Of a stretch of 26,729 bases of DNA, positions 1 to 7,437 are shown piece after piece. The translations under genes and the position numbers were made by a program. Location of the stretch: assembly GCA_028693975.1 (NCBI GenBank), contig JAQUUF010000002.1:1-26729 (forward strand), given 5' to 3'. How positions within the stretch are numbered: the stretch's first letter is position 1; each line of letters opens with the position of its first letter. The notes beneath the pieces were generated by a model. That model was not told the DNA's origin. It saw only the letters and a program-made list of their open reading frames with translations, and made no database searches. The stretch is from Acidaminococcaceae bacterium (GTDB lineage Bacteria; Bacillota; Negativicutes; Acidaminococcales; Acidaminococcaceae).

Positions 1-2983
1 CCGAATAGAAGGCGATGAGGTAGAGCTCACCGGTACGACTGCGTCGTATCTTGCCAAAAAACAACACCCAAACATAACCACCGTCACCATAATGCAAGCG
101 GAATTTGGCACCACTTACTTCACCGTGTTGCAGCATGGTATCTAAAGCATGGCGAGCTAGCGGAACATCCTCCGGCCAGACACCCTTTAAAACATCCTCC
201 CCCGCTAGTGCTAAAAGTTCATCTTGATTCATAGCAACTAATCTCCGGAAGCCTTCACTGTGATACAAGGGCACCAACACACCATCGCGCCTTATTTGCA
301 TCCGCACAAACCCACCGGGAATACCATCCATCACCGCTAATTTTTCTTGATTTTCAGTGATAATTTCTTCATTCATATCGCGACGATCAAGCATAACCAC
401 CACATAATCGCCTAAGGTAACTAGTTTAAATACTTGTTCTAGCTTTTGTTCCGGCTCTTCCACCATCACAAAACCTATTACTTGGCCGCCACGTTGCAAA
501 GGAATCCCTACTAGCGCCCCAATATTTTGGGACTGGAGCAGATTCTTTTCTAAGGCTGTTGCCGCCAAAGACTCCACTGCAGGTATCATGATGCATTTCT
601 GCCGTCCAAAAGCTTGCATCCAATAAGAAGCACGCCAATCAAAAGTCATCTGCTGGGGGATTGCGATTATTTTGGTGCCGTCTAAACCCAAAGCGTAAGT
701 GTTGTGAATGGCATCACGCTCTGTATCAAATTCAAAGATTCTGGCTCTTGACGCACTGAAGAAAACCAGCAACTGCTGCAGCATAGCATCAATGCCAGCC
801 TGAACATCCGGTTGAGACAGCAAATCATGTGCTACCCCTTCCAAAAAGCGCAGCTGCTCCGTAGCTTCCTCTCTCTTTTGCTCTGCTAAACGTTGCTTGG
901 TAATATTCTCATTAGTGCAATAAATCAAATAGCGTGTACCGCTCTTAGCTATAACCCTGAGCGTAAGACGCAAGTAGGTCTTGGCTTGACAACCTGGCAA
1001 ATTAATAAATACAAATTCCTCGGTGCACTCGGAGCTAGTGGTAGATGCCTCCTGTATAATAGCTACCATCTTTTTGCTACTTTCAGCGTCCAAAAACTCA
1101 AACCAATTTAATTTCAGAGCATTTTCCAAATTCATGCCCGCGCTACCCAGCACCTTGATATACTTGTCATTAGCACGTATCAATTCTAGCCGTCCCTCGG
1201 TGTATTCATAAACGCAAGCACCACCTAGGTAGCTATTAAAAATGAGTGTATCAATAGAATTGGGATTCCAAAAAGCGTTATTATCTAGATTATCCACTGT
1301 TTCCAAAGTGTCCACTTTACATTGTTTTGTGCTGCAAACTGCCAATGCCTCATAATCTTGCAGACATATTGGTTTCGCATAGAGATAACCTTGGATATAA
1401 TAACAACCAATAGATTTAAGGAAATCTGCCTGCTTAATAGTTTCTACACCCTCGGCAATAACCGTCATATTCAACCACTTGGCCATAAGTACCATAGACT
1501 CAATAATATTGCCACTACGCTGCGAAGCCTTGGTATCACCTAAGAATTTCATATCCAGCTTAATAATTTGCGCCGGCACATCTTTAATCGTATTAAGAGA
1601 AGAATAACCACTGCCAAAGTCATCAATCTCCACCGTAAAGCCTAAACCAACCAATTGTTTTACTACCTTAATAATCTGATCTGTTCCTTGAGAAAAGGCC
1701 GATTCGGTAATCTCTAAACGAAGCAATTCAGTCGGAAGCTCATACTTATGAATTAAACCAATCAAATCGGACACCAATTCGTCACGAAACACATCGCAAC
1801 GAGAAATATTAACAGACACCGGCAGCGGCTTACGTCCCTCTTCCAGCCATCTATGCAAACAAATACAGGTCTGTTCCCAAATATACCTATCCATTTCATA
1901 GATAAAACCATTTTTCTCAAAAATTGGAATAAAATCTCCCGGAGGAATCATACCACGAACAGGATGGCGCCACCGCGCCAAAACCTCTGCCCCGATTAAT
2001 TCACCGGTAGCATGATTATACTGTGGCTGGAACCAAGGTTCAAATTGCCCCTCCTTCAACGCAGATTGCATTTCACCCACCACGCGCTGCTCAACCAAGA
2101 GCTTATCACGCATAGATTCGTCAAAGAACGCAATATTAACATCAACCCGCCCTTTAACCGAATTAGAAGCAATAACCGCTCTATCATACATAGCACTAAC
2201 AGAGAGAGAAGTATCATCTACCACATAACGTCCTATGCAAAAACTCAATGGTCGTAGGGAGCCATAGAGCTTCGCAGCCTTTTGGGTAATTTTCGCCAAC
2301 TCCTGAGAAGCCAGAAAGCTAGTCGGATACAGTATGGCAAAATTATCAGCCATAATACGACTACAAATGCCACCAATAGGCTCTATGCCTTCTTGGAAAA
2401 CAGACGCAATATAGCGCAGGGCATCATCACCTTGCTTAGTCCCGTACAAATCATTAAAAATTTTAAAATTATCAATATCAAAGCACCCGATTACATAGTG
2501 CCCTGCCTCTGCTTCCTTAATCATAGCCTCGGCCTTGTCAAAGAAAGCACTACGGCTATAGAGACCCGTTAGCCTATCTTTTTGCAATTCATTAATCGTC
2601 GCCGCCGTTTCACGCAAGCTAATAACATTCCGCAGACGCTGCCTGATAATAGCAGGACTATAGGGCTTGGAAATATAGTCGTTAGCTCCTAGCTGCAGGG
2701 CTTTTACTTCTGAAATTTCTTCTGTATCCCCGGTAGTTACGATAATAGGAATCTGTTTAAGTTTGGTATCATGTCTTACACATTCCAAGACAGAAAAGCC
2801 ATCTCTGACCGGCATGACCAAATCCAATAAAACCGCTGAGAGGTCTTGACTATGACACTGCATGGTAGCCACCGCTTCTTGTCCCTGAGCAGCTTCGATA
2901 ATATTATATTCATCCTGTAATATCTTCTTGAGAATTTCCCTATCTACTTTGACGTCATCCACAACCAGTATTGTGCGTTTCGT
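1..2983 (-). CDS. Large multidomain signalling protein, REC-GGDEF(degenerate)-EAL-PAS-GAF-PAS (3' end outside window)
   Basis: About 994 codons are open in the window and the gene continues past the left edge. In order: a receiver domain (residues 4-118, starting RTILVVDD, with phosphoacceptor in VLLDLVMP, and SKPY); a GGDEF-type domain (135-300) whose signature reads MADNF instead of GGDEF, so it is probably not a cyclase; an EAL domain (312-540) with EVLARW, SVNIS, LEITES, DDFGSGYSSL, IKLDMK, AEGVE and QGYLYAKP, so the metal and catalytic residues look intact; a PAS-like region (about 578-700); a GAF-like region (705-868); and another PAS-like region to the edge. Likely role: a cytoplasmic c-di-GMP phosphodiesterase controlled by phosphorylation and ligand sensing. 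No ATG, GTG or TTG lies between the upstream in-frame TAG and the receiver fold. The best start is ACG at 2981-2983, placed 6 nt after a strong ribosome site. Domain calls are firm for REC and EAL, weaker for PAS and GAF. Confidence 0.88.
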
Positions 2984-2989
2984 AGTACT

Positions 2990-2998
2990 CTCCCCCTT
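2990..2998 (-). promoter_or_regulatory. Strong ribosome binding site that points to an ACG start codon
   Basis: The minus strand reads AAGGGGGAG, then six bases (AGTACT), then ACG AAA CGC ACA ATA CTG. With ATG in place of ACG the protein would begin MKRTILVVDD, a typical receiver-domain start. The spacing is ideal for the ACG codon and for no standard start codon nearby. Confidence 0.6.
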
Positions 2999-3149
2999 CA
3001 GCGTGCCAAGCTCATACCATTCCGTTAACTACTATCCTCTAAATTCAAAAAGATTAGAATAATTATTTTTTCGTATATATATGTAAATTATAAGCCAAAT
3101 CGGCAATAATAAAAAGGGCTAAATAAAATTCTCTCATAAAAAGAAAAAA

Positions 3150-3183
3150 CCCTAACAATATTGCGTTGGCAACATAGTTAGAG
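3150..3183 (-). terminator. Rho-independent terminator of the bioY-thiolase-ligase operon
   Basis: On the minus strand the arms CTCTAAC and GTTAGGG pair, with a second helix segment inside (ATGTTG with CAATAT, one wobble) after a single mismatch. A run of six T follows. It lies just after the stop of the acyl-CoA ligase gene. The rest of the spacer up to 2984 is AT-rich and has a lone TATAAT (near 3091 on the minus strand) but no good matching -35 box. Confidence 0.8.
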
Positions 3184-3193
3184 TTTGCTTAAT

Positions 3194-4522
3194 TCACTTC
3201 AATAGTGCTCTCAGCTTGCGTACATCAGGTTTACCGGAAGCATTAAGTGGTAGAGCCGGCAAAACAATAAAACGTTTAGGTAGTTCTGCCGTCATGAGTT
3301 CTTTTTTTAACTGAGTTTTGAAGTTACTAAGGTTAAATTCTTTCCCTGCAACAATAAAAGCCGCTATTTCTTGACCTCTGTCCTGATCTTGGTAAGACAA
3401 CACAACACTCTCTTGTACATAAGGTAGTCGAGTAGCTATATTTTCTATTTTGGCACAGCTAACCTTAAACCCACCTCGGTTAATTACCTGTGTCTTTCGT
3501 CCCAAAAATATAAGATAGCCTTCTGCATTAAAATAGCCTATATCATCTAGGGTATAAGGGCAATGCACTCCCTCCACTCCATAGGGAGTATCCACATAAA
3601 TCAAGCCATCACGCACCGTAACTTTAACACCGCGACAAGGACGTCCCACACTCATGGGGAAGCGCAATAATTCTTCATAATTCAAATAGGTAATATAATT
3701 CAACTCACTAGCACCATAATAAAGCATAATTTCACTCTGTGGAAAAGCCGCTTTGAGCTTGTTAGCTGTAGCCGCTTCCAAGAGTTGCGAACCAGCTAAT
3801 ATCATCTTGACCGAAGGATAAGTAGCTTGGCGCAAGAATTTGGTCAAAAGTCTAAGCTTAACAGGTACTAAATAAATCACCGTCACTTGGTATTTGTTAA
3901 TCAAACGTAACCATTGACGACACTGCAAGCTCTCTGCCACCACAATCGTTGCTCCGGCATAAAAAGCGCCGGCCCAAACACTCAGGTTACCGGTGAAGCT
4001 AAAACTACCTTCAACAAACACGACAGAAGTTGACCTCGTAGCAAAAATGCGATTCTGCTCTGCGAAGAAATCTGCCCAGCTAGCATAAGTCCGATACATT
4101 ACTTTGGGCACATCGGTGGAACCTGAGCTAAGAACGCCCATACAAACTCCTGTCACTGGTTCTACAGCAAACCCGGTAGGAATTAATTTATCATCTAGTA
4201 AAACGTAGTCTAGCTTATTGGCCCTGACTAATTGCTGCACAGCAGCTTGTGGCAAATCATAATGCCCCAAAATGGGAATATTACCAGTTGCCATGAGACC
4301 TAGAAAGGCCACAACTTGGCGCTTGGCATCTGCCGTAATTACCAAGACTTTATGCCCACCGCCTACATTATGGAACCTCCATTCATGAGTAGCAAAATTC
4401 TGCACTTGCTCATAGATAGAGCGATAGCTATAAGCCACATCGTCAAAAACCATGAAAGTTTTATCTGCATATCTCTCTGCTTGTTCTTGTAACAAAGTAA
4501 AATAGTTCATGCTGTCACTCAT
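3194..4522 (-). CDS. AMP-forming acyl-CoA ligase of the biotin-regulated operon
   Basis: A 442-residue member of the adenylate-forming (ANL) superfamily. It would activate a carboxylic acid with ATP to an acyl-adenylate and then to acyl-CoA. Visible motifs are the phosphate loop SSGSTDVPK (132-140), YYGASE (268-273), LDDIGYF (325-331), the hinge region GRKTQVINRGGFKVS (341-355), and the C-terminal lysine in NASGKPD (Lys431). The length is shorter than the usual 500-550 residues, as in compact members. The start ATG overlaps the thiolase stop as ATGA, so translation is probably coupled. A second ATG four codons later could also serve, because the junction is a 12-bp tandem duplication. The last position in the bioY operon recalls B. 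subtilis YhfT. The substrate is unknown; a pimelate-like or fatty acid is inferred from context only. Confidence 0.9.
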   Translation of the reverse strand: MSDSMNYFTLLQEQAERYADKTFMVFDDVAYSYRSIYEQVQNFATHEWRFHNVGGGHKVLVITADAKRQVVAFLGLMATGNIPILGHYDLPQAAVQQLVRANKLDYVLLDDKLIPTGFAVEPVTGVCMGVLSSGSTDVPKVMYRTYASWADFFAEQNRIFATRSTSVVFVEGSFSFTGNLSVWAGAFYAGATIVVAESLQCRQWLRLINKYQVTVIYLVPVKLRLLTKFLRQATYPSVKMILAGSQLLEAATANKLKAAFPQSEIMLYYGASELNYITYLNYEELLRFPMSVGRPCRGVKVTVRDGLIYVDTPYGVEGVHCPYTLDDIGYFNAEGYLIFLGRKTQVINRGGFKVSCAKIENIATRLPYVQESVVLSYQDQDRGQEIAAFIVAGKEFNLSNFKTQLKKELMTAELPKRFIVLPALPLNASGKPDVRKLRALLK

Positions 4523-4532
4523 GCTGTCACTC
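4509..4532. repeat. 12-bp perfect tandem duplication at the thiolase/ligase junction
   Basis: ATGCTGTCACTC occurs twice in a row (4509-4520 and 4521-4532). On the minus strand each copy carries the end of the thiolase reading frame together with an ATGA overlap. The duplication therefore supplies two possible ligase start codons four codons apart. Confidence 0.9.
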
Positions 4533-5664
4533 TCTTCAATAATAATGCTGTACCCAAACCTCCGGCACCAGCAATAGCCACCAAGCCATAGTCTCCTTGT
4601 GTCTGCTCTAGTTCTGCTAACAAATGCAGTACCAAGATTGCTCCCGAGGCTCCATAGGGATGACCATAGGCCAAAGCACCGCCAAGCTGATTATAGCGGG
4701 GCAAAAGCTGAGGATACTCTCGGGCAAACATCGCCGTAATAACCGCAAAAGCTTCATTATATTCAAAAGCATCTATTTGTTCTGCCGATAAATGCTCTCT
4801 TTCCAACAATAAATTACCTACCGCCAATGCTCCACGAGGACTGCAATTGGCTTCGACACCACCTTCTACAGCCGTCACCAGCTCTGCTCTTGGATACAAA
4901 TTATCCGTGCCATGCTCCTGTAGCCACCGCTCCGAGGCCACAATCACAAAGGCGGCACCATCATTAATGAGACAAGCATTCGCCGCCGTCAAAGTTGTAT
5001 TAGGGCCTAAAAGCAAAGGCATCTTAGCAGCCAAACGCTCAGACATTCTATCACGAATACCTTCGTCCTTGGTGCTGCCCCAAACAGAAGCAATAAAAGG
5101 GTCTAGTATCTTACTTTCGCGAGCTTGACGAGCCATAGCATGGCTGCGTACCACGTATTTATCTAGCTCTGCCCTAGTAATGCCCTCCTGAGAGGCTGTT
5201 CTTTCGGCACCTTCAAGCATGGCCGTCGCACTAGTAGTCTCTGGGGTGAATTGAGCCACCGTAAACCCCTCCGGTGTATAACGCTCATCTCTGGGACAGT
5301 AGACTCTAGTAGGCTGCATAGAGCTGGACTCAAACCCACCAGCGATAATTACCTCCGCCATGCCTGCCTTAATTTTGGCTATCGCAATCGCAATAGCCTC
5401 CGCTGCCGACGCACATTGCATATCTATTGTCAAACAAGGTACGGAAGCTGCGATACCAGCCTCTAAAGCCATGAGACGAGTAATATTTCCCCCTGTTCCT
5501 ACAGCATTGCCACAGATAATCTCATCTGGCTCTGCTAGCTGATATTGACTTACTAATTTCATCAGTAGAGCCGCTGCTAATTGCTCCGCCGGTATATTTT
5601 TAAAAATACCGTTTTTGAGGCCAATGTGCGTACGCAGTCCTCCTGCAATATATACTTTATTCAT
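4519..5664 (-). CDS. Thiolase-family protein, second catalytic cysteine replaced
   Basis: A 381-residue thiolase-fold protein. The nucleophile region reads DMQCASAAEA (Cys84). The C-terminal half has NEAFA, GGALAYGHPYGASGA with the catalytic His335, and a final glycine loop. In ordinary biosynthetic and degradative thiolases that loop carries a second cysteine (C-I-G-G-G type). Here it reads AIAGAGGLG, with Ala365 at the expected cysteine position. Classical Claisen condensation or thiolysis may thus be altered, or another residue may take the role. The gene starts 1 nt after the bioY stop and overlaps the ligase start by 4 nt. Context resembles B. subtilis yhfS, also next to a bioY paralogue. 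The family assignment is solid; substrate and direction are unknown. Confidence 0.9.
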   Translation of the reverse strand: MNKVYIAGGLRTHIGLKNGIFKNIPAEQLAAALLMKLVSQYQLAEPDEIICGNAVGTGGNITRLMALEAGIAASVPCLTIDMQCASAAEAIAIAIAKIKAGMAEVIIAGGFESSSMQPTRVYCPRDERYTPEGFTVAQFTPETTSATAMLEGAERTASQEGITRAELDKYVVRSHAMARQARESKILDPFIASVWGSTKDEGIRDRMSERLAAKMPLLLGPNTTLTAANACLINDGAAFVIVASERWLQEHGTDNLYPRAELVTAVEGGVEANCSPRGALAVGNLLLEREHLSAEQIDAFEYNEAFAVITAMFAREYPQLLPRYNQLGGALAYGHPYGASGAILVLHLLAELEQTQGDYGLVAIAGAGGLGTALLLKRVTA

Positions 5665-5665
5665 A

Positions 5666-6223
5666 TTATCTACCTACCAGAGCCGCATTAAGTTTCTGGG
5701 CTAAGAAAGCGGCCAATACCACCTTAATTACATCACCTAACAAGAACGGGAACACCGCTGCCACCAAAGTCGCCCATAAACCTAGACCAGCCACCACATA
5801 CATAGTAAGGCAGCCTGTAATATAAATCAGCGGCATGCCTACACAAATACCCAAAACAATATTTTTCTTAAAATTATTACTGGAGCCACGCAAAGCACTC
5901 ATAGCTCCTGCCGCTAATAAAAACCCAAGAGTAAAACCGCCTGTCGGTCCTACCAGTTTACCAAGCCCGGCAGCTCCACCGACGAAGACAGGAACCCCAG
6001 CGGCCCCGATAATAAGATAAGTAGCCATAACTAATAAAGCTTGCTTAGGAGGTAAAATAAATGCAATTAAATTAACTACTATGGTCAGTGCTGTCACCAT
6101 GGCCGGGGTAAAAGGCAGCGGAAAAGAGATGTAGGCCGAGGCTGCCAAAAGCGCCACACATAAAGCCATCTTGGTCATTGTTTGAGCATTGTTTCTCGTC
6201 GCTACCGCTTGATTGTTTATCAT
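5666..6223 (-). CDS. bioY: BioY, substrate-binding membrane component of an ECF biotin transporter
   Basis: A 185-residue hydrophobic protein with about six membrane segments and the BioY hallmark region VGPTGGFTLGFLLAA. BioY binds biotin in the membrane and normally works with the shared EcfA/EcfA'/EcfT energising module, not encoded here; some BioY proteins can act without it. The chosen ATG (6221-6223) follows AGAGGAG at 6236-6242, with a rather long 12-nt gap. Alternatives are the internal ATGs at residues 16 and 19, just before the first hydrophobic stretch. The start lies inside the 3' part of the hotdog reading frame, giving a 152-nt overlap that may be an artefact of a frameshift upstream. 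Two BirA-like boxes before the operon fit repression when biotin is plentiful. Confidence 0.93.
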   Translation of the reverse strand: MINNQAVATRNNAQTMTKMALCVALLAASAYISFPLPFTPAMVTALTIVVNLIAFILPPKQALLVMATYLIIGAAGVPVFVGGAAGLGKLVGPTGGFTLGFLLAAGAMSALRGSSNNFKKNIVLGICVGMPLIYITGCLTMYVVAGLGLWATLVAAVFPFLLGDVIKVVLAAFLAQKLNAALVGR

Positions 6224-6770
6224 GATTATTAATCGCTCCTCTAGTTGATTGTTGCTGTATTCTTGCTGTTACCAAATAAATCTCTTGCTCTGCATACACA
6301 GGATGTACAAATTTCAGCTGTAACCACCGTGGTTGGGCGGCCCACTTGTAAAACTCCTCTGCCAAGAGGAAACCCTGAACAATAGGGTACTCTGTCAAAT
6401 GAATGCCATTAGTATCACCTACCGCAACCGAAAAAGCTCTAATAGTCTCTGCTGAAAATTGCCGCCAATAAGATGCCCCTTGTGGTAAATCTCCATTTGG
6501 CTGTACCTTCTTCGTCCCAGCAGCAACTGCACCATCCTTCATAAAGAGTAGCACCTTCATAGTGGCTAGCACTCTGTGATTCTTAGCATATTGAGTAAGC
6601 AGTATATTTTGATATTTTGACGTAGTTTTAAGCATTTGCAACTCAATAGTACTAGCTGCAATCGCAGCAACAGTGTAATCAGCCTTTTGCTCATAAGTTA
6701 TTTGGCCAATAAAACTCTGCTGATACTGCTCCCCTTCTAACGAGCACAATGCTCGGGTAAATCTTTGCAT
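6072..6770 (-). CDS. MaoC-type hotdog protein (dehydratase/hydratase-like), possibly with an aberrant C-terminus
   Basis: First gene of the bioY operon, 232 residues as read. Residues 105-140 carry the MaoC / R-specific enoyl hydratase signature FSVAVGDTNGIH...QGF, with Asp119, Asn121 and His124. The following strand FVHPVYAEQEIYLV fits the hotdog fold. Enzymes of this family add or remove water at an acyl-CoA or acyl-ACP 2-enoyl/3-hydroxy group. Residues 1-90 may form a second, degenerate hotdog; this is uncertain. From about residue 174 the protein turns into a low-complexity Ser/Asn/Gln-rich tail that overlaps bioY by 152 nt in another frame. A TAG in an alternative frame lies just before the bioY ribosome site (around 6240), where a natural end would be expected. 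The start ATG follows GAGGTGAAC. Confidence 0.7.
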   Translation of the reverse strand: MQRFTRALCSLEGEQYQQSFIGQITYEQKADYTVAAIAASTIELQMLKTTSKYQNILLTQYAKNHRVLATMKVLLFMKDGAVAAGTKKVQPNGDLPQGASYWRQFSAETIRAFSVAVGDTNGIHLTEYPIVQGFLLAEEFYKWAAQPRWLQLKFVHPVYAEQEIYLVTARIQQQSTRGAINNHDKQSSGSDEKQCSNNDQDGFMCGAFGSLGLHLFSAAFYPGHGDSTDHSS

Positions 6771-6803
6771 ATGTTCACCTCATATTTTTCACAGGTTAAC
6801 CAT
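6770..6803 (-). promoter_or_regulatory. Putative BirA (biotin repressor) operator, proximal box
   Basis: On the minus strand the half-site ATGGTTAACC (6803-6794) fits the Bacillota BirA half-site WTNGTYAACC in full. After a 14-nt spacer comes GGTGAACATA (6779-6770), which fits GGTTNACNAW at 8 of 10 positions. The box covers the expected transcription start, the ribosome site and the first base of the start codon of the operon. Bound BirA-biotinyl-AMP should block expression. Confidence 0.75.
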
Positions 6804-6808
6804 AAACT

Positions 6809-6837
6809 ATTCTAAAACTTTTCTCTAGCATTAGCAA
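6809..6837 (-). promoter_or_regulatory. Sigma-A-type promoter of the bioY operon
   Basis: The minus strand has TTGCTA (6837-6832) as -35, a 17-nt spacer, and TAGAAT (6814-6809) as -10, matching consensus at 4 of 6 and 5 of 6. The predicted start of transcription is near 6802, at the edge of the proximal BirA box. Confidence 0.6.
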
Positions 6838-6862
6838 CCCTACGGCCTACTAGGTTAACGCA
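6830..6862 (-). promoter_or_regulatory. Possible second BirA-like box over the -35 region
   Basis: The minus strand has TGCGTTAACC (6862-6853), 9 of 10 to the BirA left half-site. A 13-nt spacer follows, then GGTTGCTAAT (6839-6830), 8 of 10 to the right half-site. It contains the -35 hexamer. It is weaker than the proximal box and its spacer differs, so it may be a secondary site or chance. Confidence 0.4.
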
Positions 6863-6879
6863 AATTAAGATATAAAAAA

Positions 6880-6906
6880 ACCTGTGAACGGTTAAGGTTC
6901 ACAGGT
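6880..6906 (-). terminator. Rho-independent terminator of the universal stress protein gene
   Basis: A perfect 10-bp stem, ACCTGTGAAC with GTTCACAGGT, has a 7-nt loop and a run of seven T on the minus strand. It sits 16 nt after the stress protein stop codon and separates that gene from the bioY operon. Confidence 0.92.
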
Positions 6907-6922
6907 CACATATCAAACTAAA

Positions 6923-7360
6923 TTATTTAACGATTAAAACAGGAACAGTAGCATATTGAGAAACCTTGGAGCTAACACTGCCCAAGAAAAATTCAGCAAT
7001 ACCGCTCAAACCACGGCTACCCAAAACGATAGAATCACATTTTTCTTTCTTAGCCAAAGCGATAATTCTCTCGGAAGGATGTCCAATTTCAATGGTGAAA
7101 TTAACAGTGTTCTTGAAGCCAGCCATCTTGTCTTTGGCTACTTCCAATACCTTGTCACCAATCTTCTCCAATTCGGTGTTGCCTTGCGCAATAGTAGCAT
7201 GATCTAGTGGTACAGCCAACAGAGCTGCATTGTTGTACGGTTGAATAACATTAACAACGAAAACCTCACCATCAAACTTTTCGCCCAATGCCTTAGCTTG
7301 CTCTAGTGCACGCCAAGAAGTCTCTGAACCATCCACGGGTACCAATATTTTTTTAAACAT
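6923..7360 (-). CDS. Universal stress protein, UspA family
   Basis: A 145-residue single-domain UspA-type protein. It opens with MFKKILVPVDGSETSWRAL and ends with the nucleotide-binding signature GSRGLSGIAEFFLGSVSSKV followed by PVLIVK. The GxRGxx(9)GSxS pattern suggests an ATP-binding member. Such proteins are small cytoplasmic nucleotide-binding proteins made under stress or starvation; the partner is unknown. The ATG follows AGGTGGAGG at good distance. The gene is probably a single transcription unit, because a terminator follows it and a -10-like box precedes it. Confidence 0.95.
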   Translation of the reverse strand: MFKKILVPVDGSETSWRALEQAKALGEKFDGEVFVVNVIQPYNNAALLAVPLDHATIAQGNTELEKIGDKVLEVAKDKMAGFKNTVNFTIEIGHPSERIIALAKKEKCDSIVLGSRGLSGIAEFFLGSVSSKVSQYATVPVLIVK

Positions 7361-7408
7361 ATAACCGCCTCCACCTCATTTTAGATTAAAAGCAATGCTT
7401 ACACTAAT

Positions 7409-7437
7409 ATTATAACATTAATGCGGTTCCTTCGCAG
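7409..7437 (-). promoter_or_regulatory. Possible promoter of the universal stress protein gene
   Basis: TATAAT (7414-7409 on the minus strand) is a perfect -10 box. The hexamer 17 nt upstream (CTGCGA) matches -35 consensus poorly. The region overlaps the 3' end of the preceding gene, and no terminator is seen between the two genes. Confidence 0.35.

Noticed and set aside
426..2572. Several open frames of 60-96 codons on both strands in the left 2.6 kb
   Set aside because: They lie inside the long minus-strand signalling gene, whose frame shows continuous conserved domains, and they have no recognisable protein content.
3000..3149. TATAAT in the spacer before the signalling gene as a promoter
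   Set aside because: The -10 match is good but no reasonable -35 hexamer lies 16-18 nt upstream; the region is AT-rich, so chance matches are likely.
4847..5128. Plus-strand frame of 93 codons opposite the thiolase gene
   Set aside because: It is antisense to a conserved enzyme and has no ribosome site or family features.
6880..6906. GGTTAA and GTTCAC sequences that look like a third BirA half-site pair
   Set aside because: They form the perfect 10-bp stem and loop of the stress protein terminator with a T run, and the half-site spacing does not fit a BirA box.
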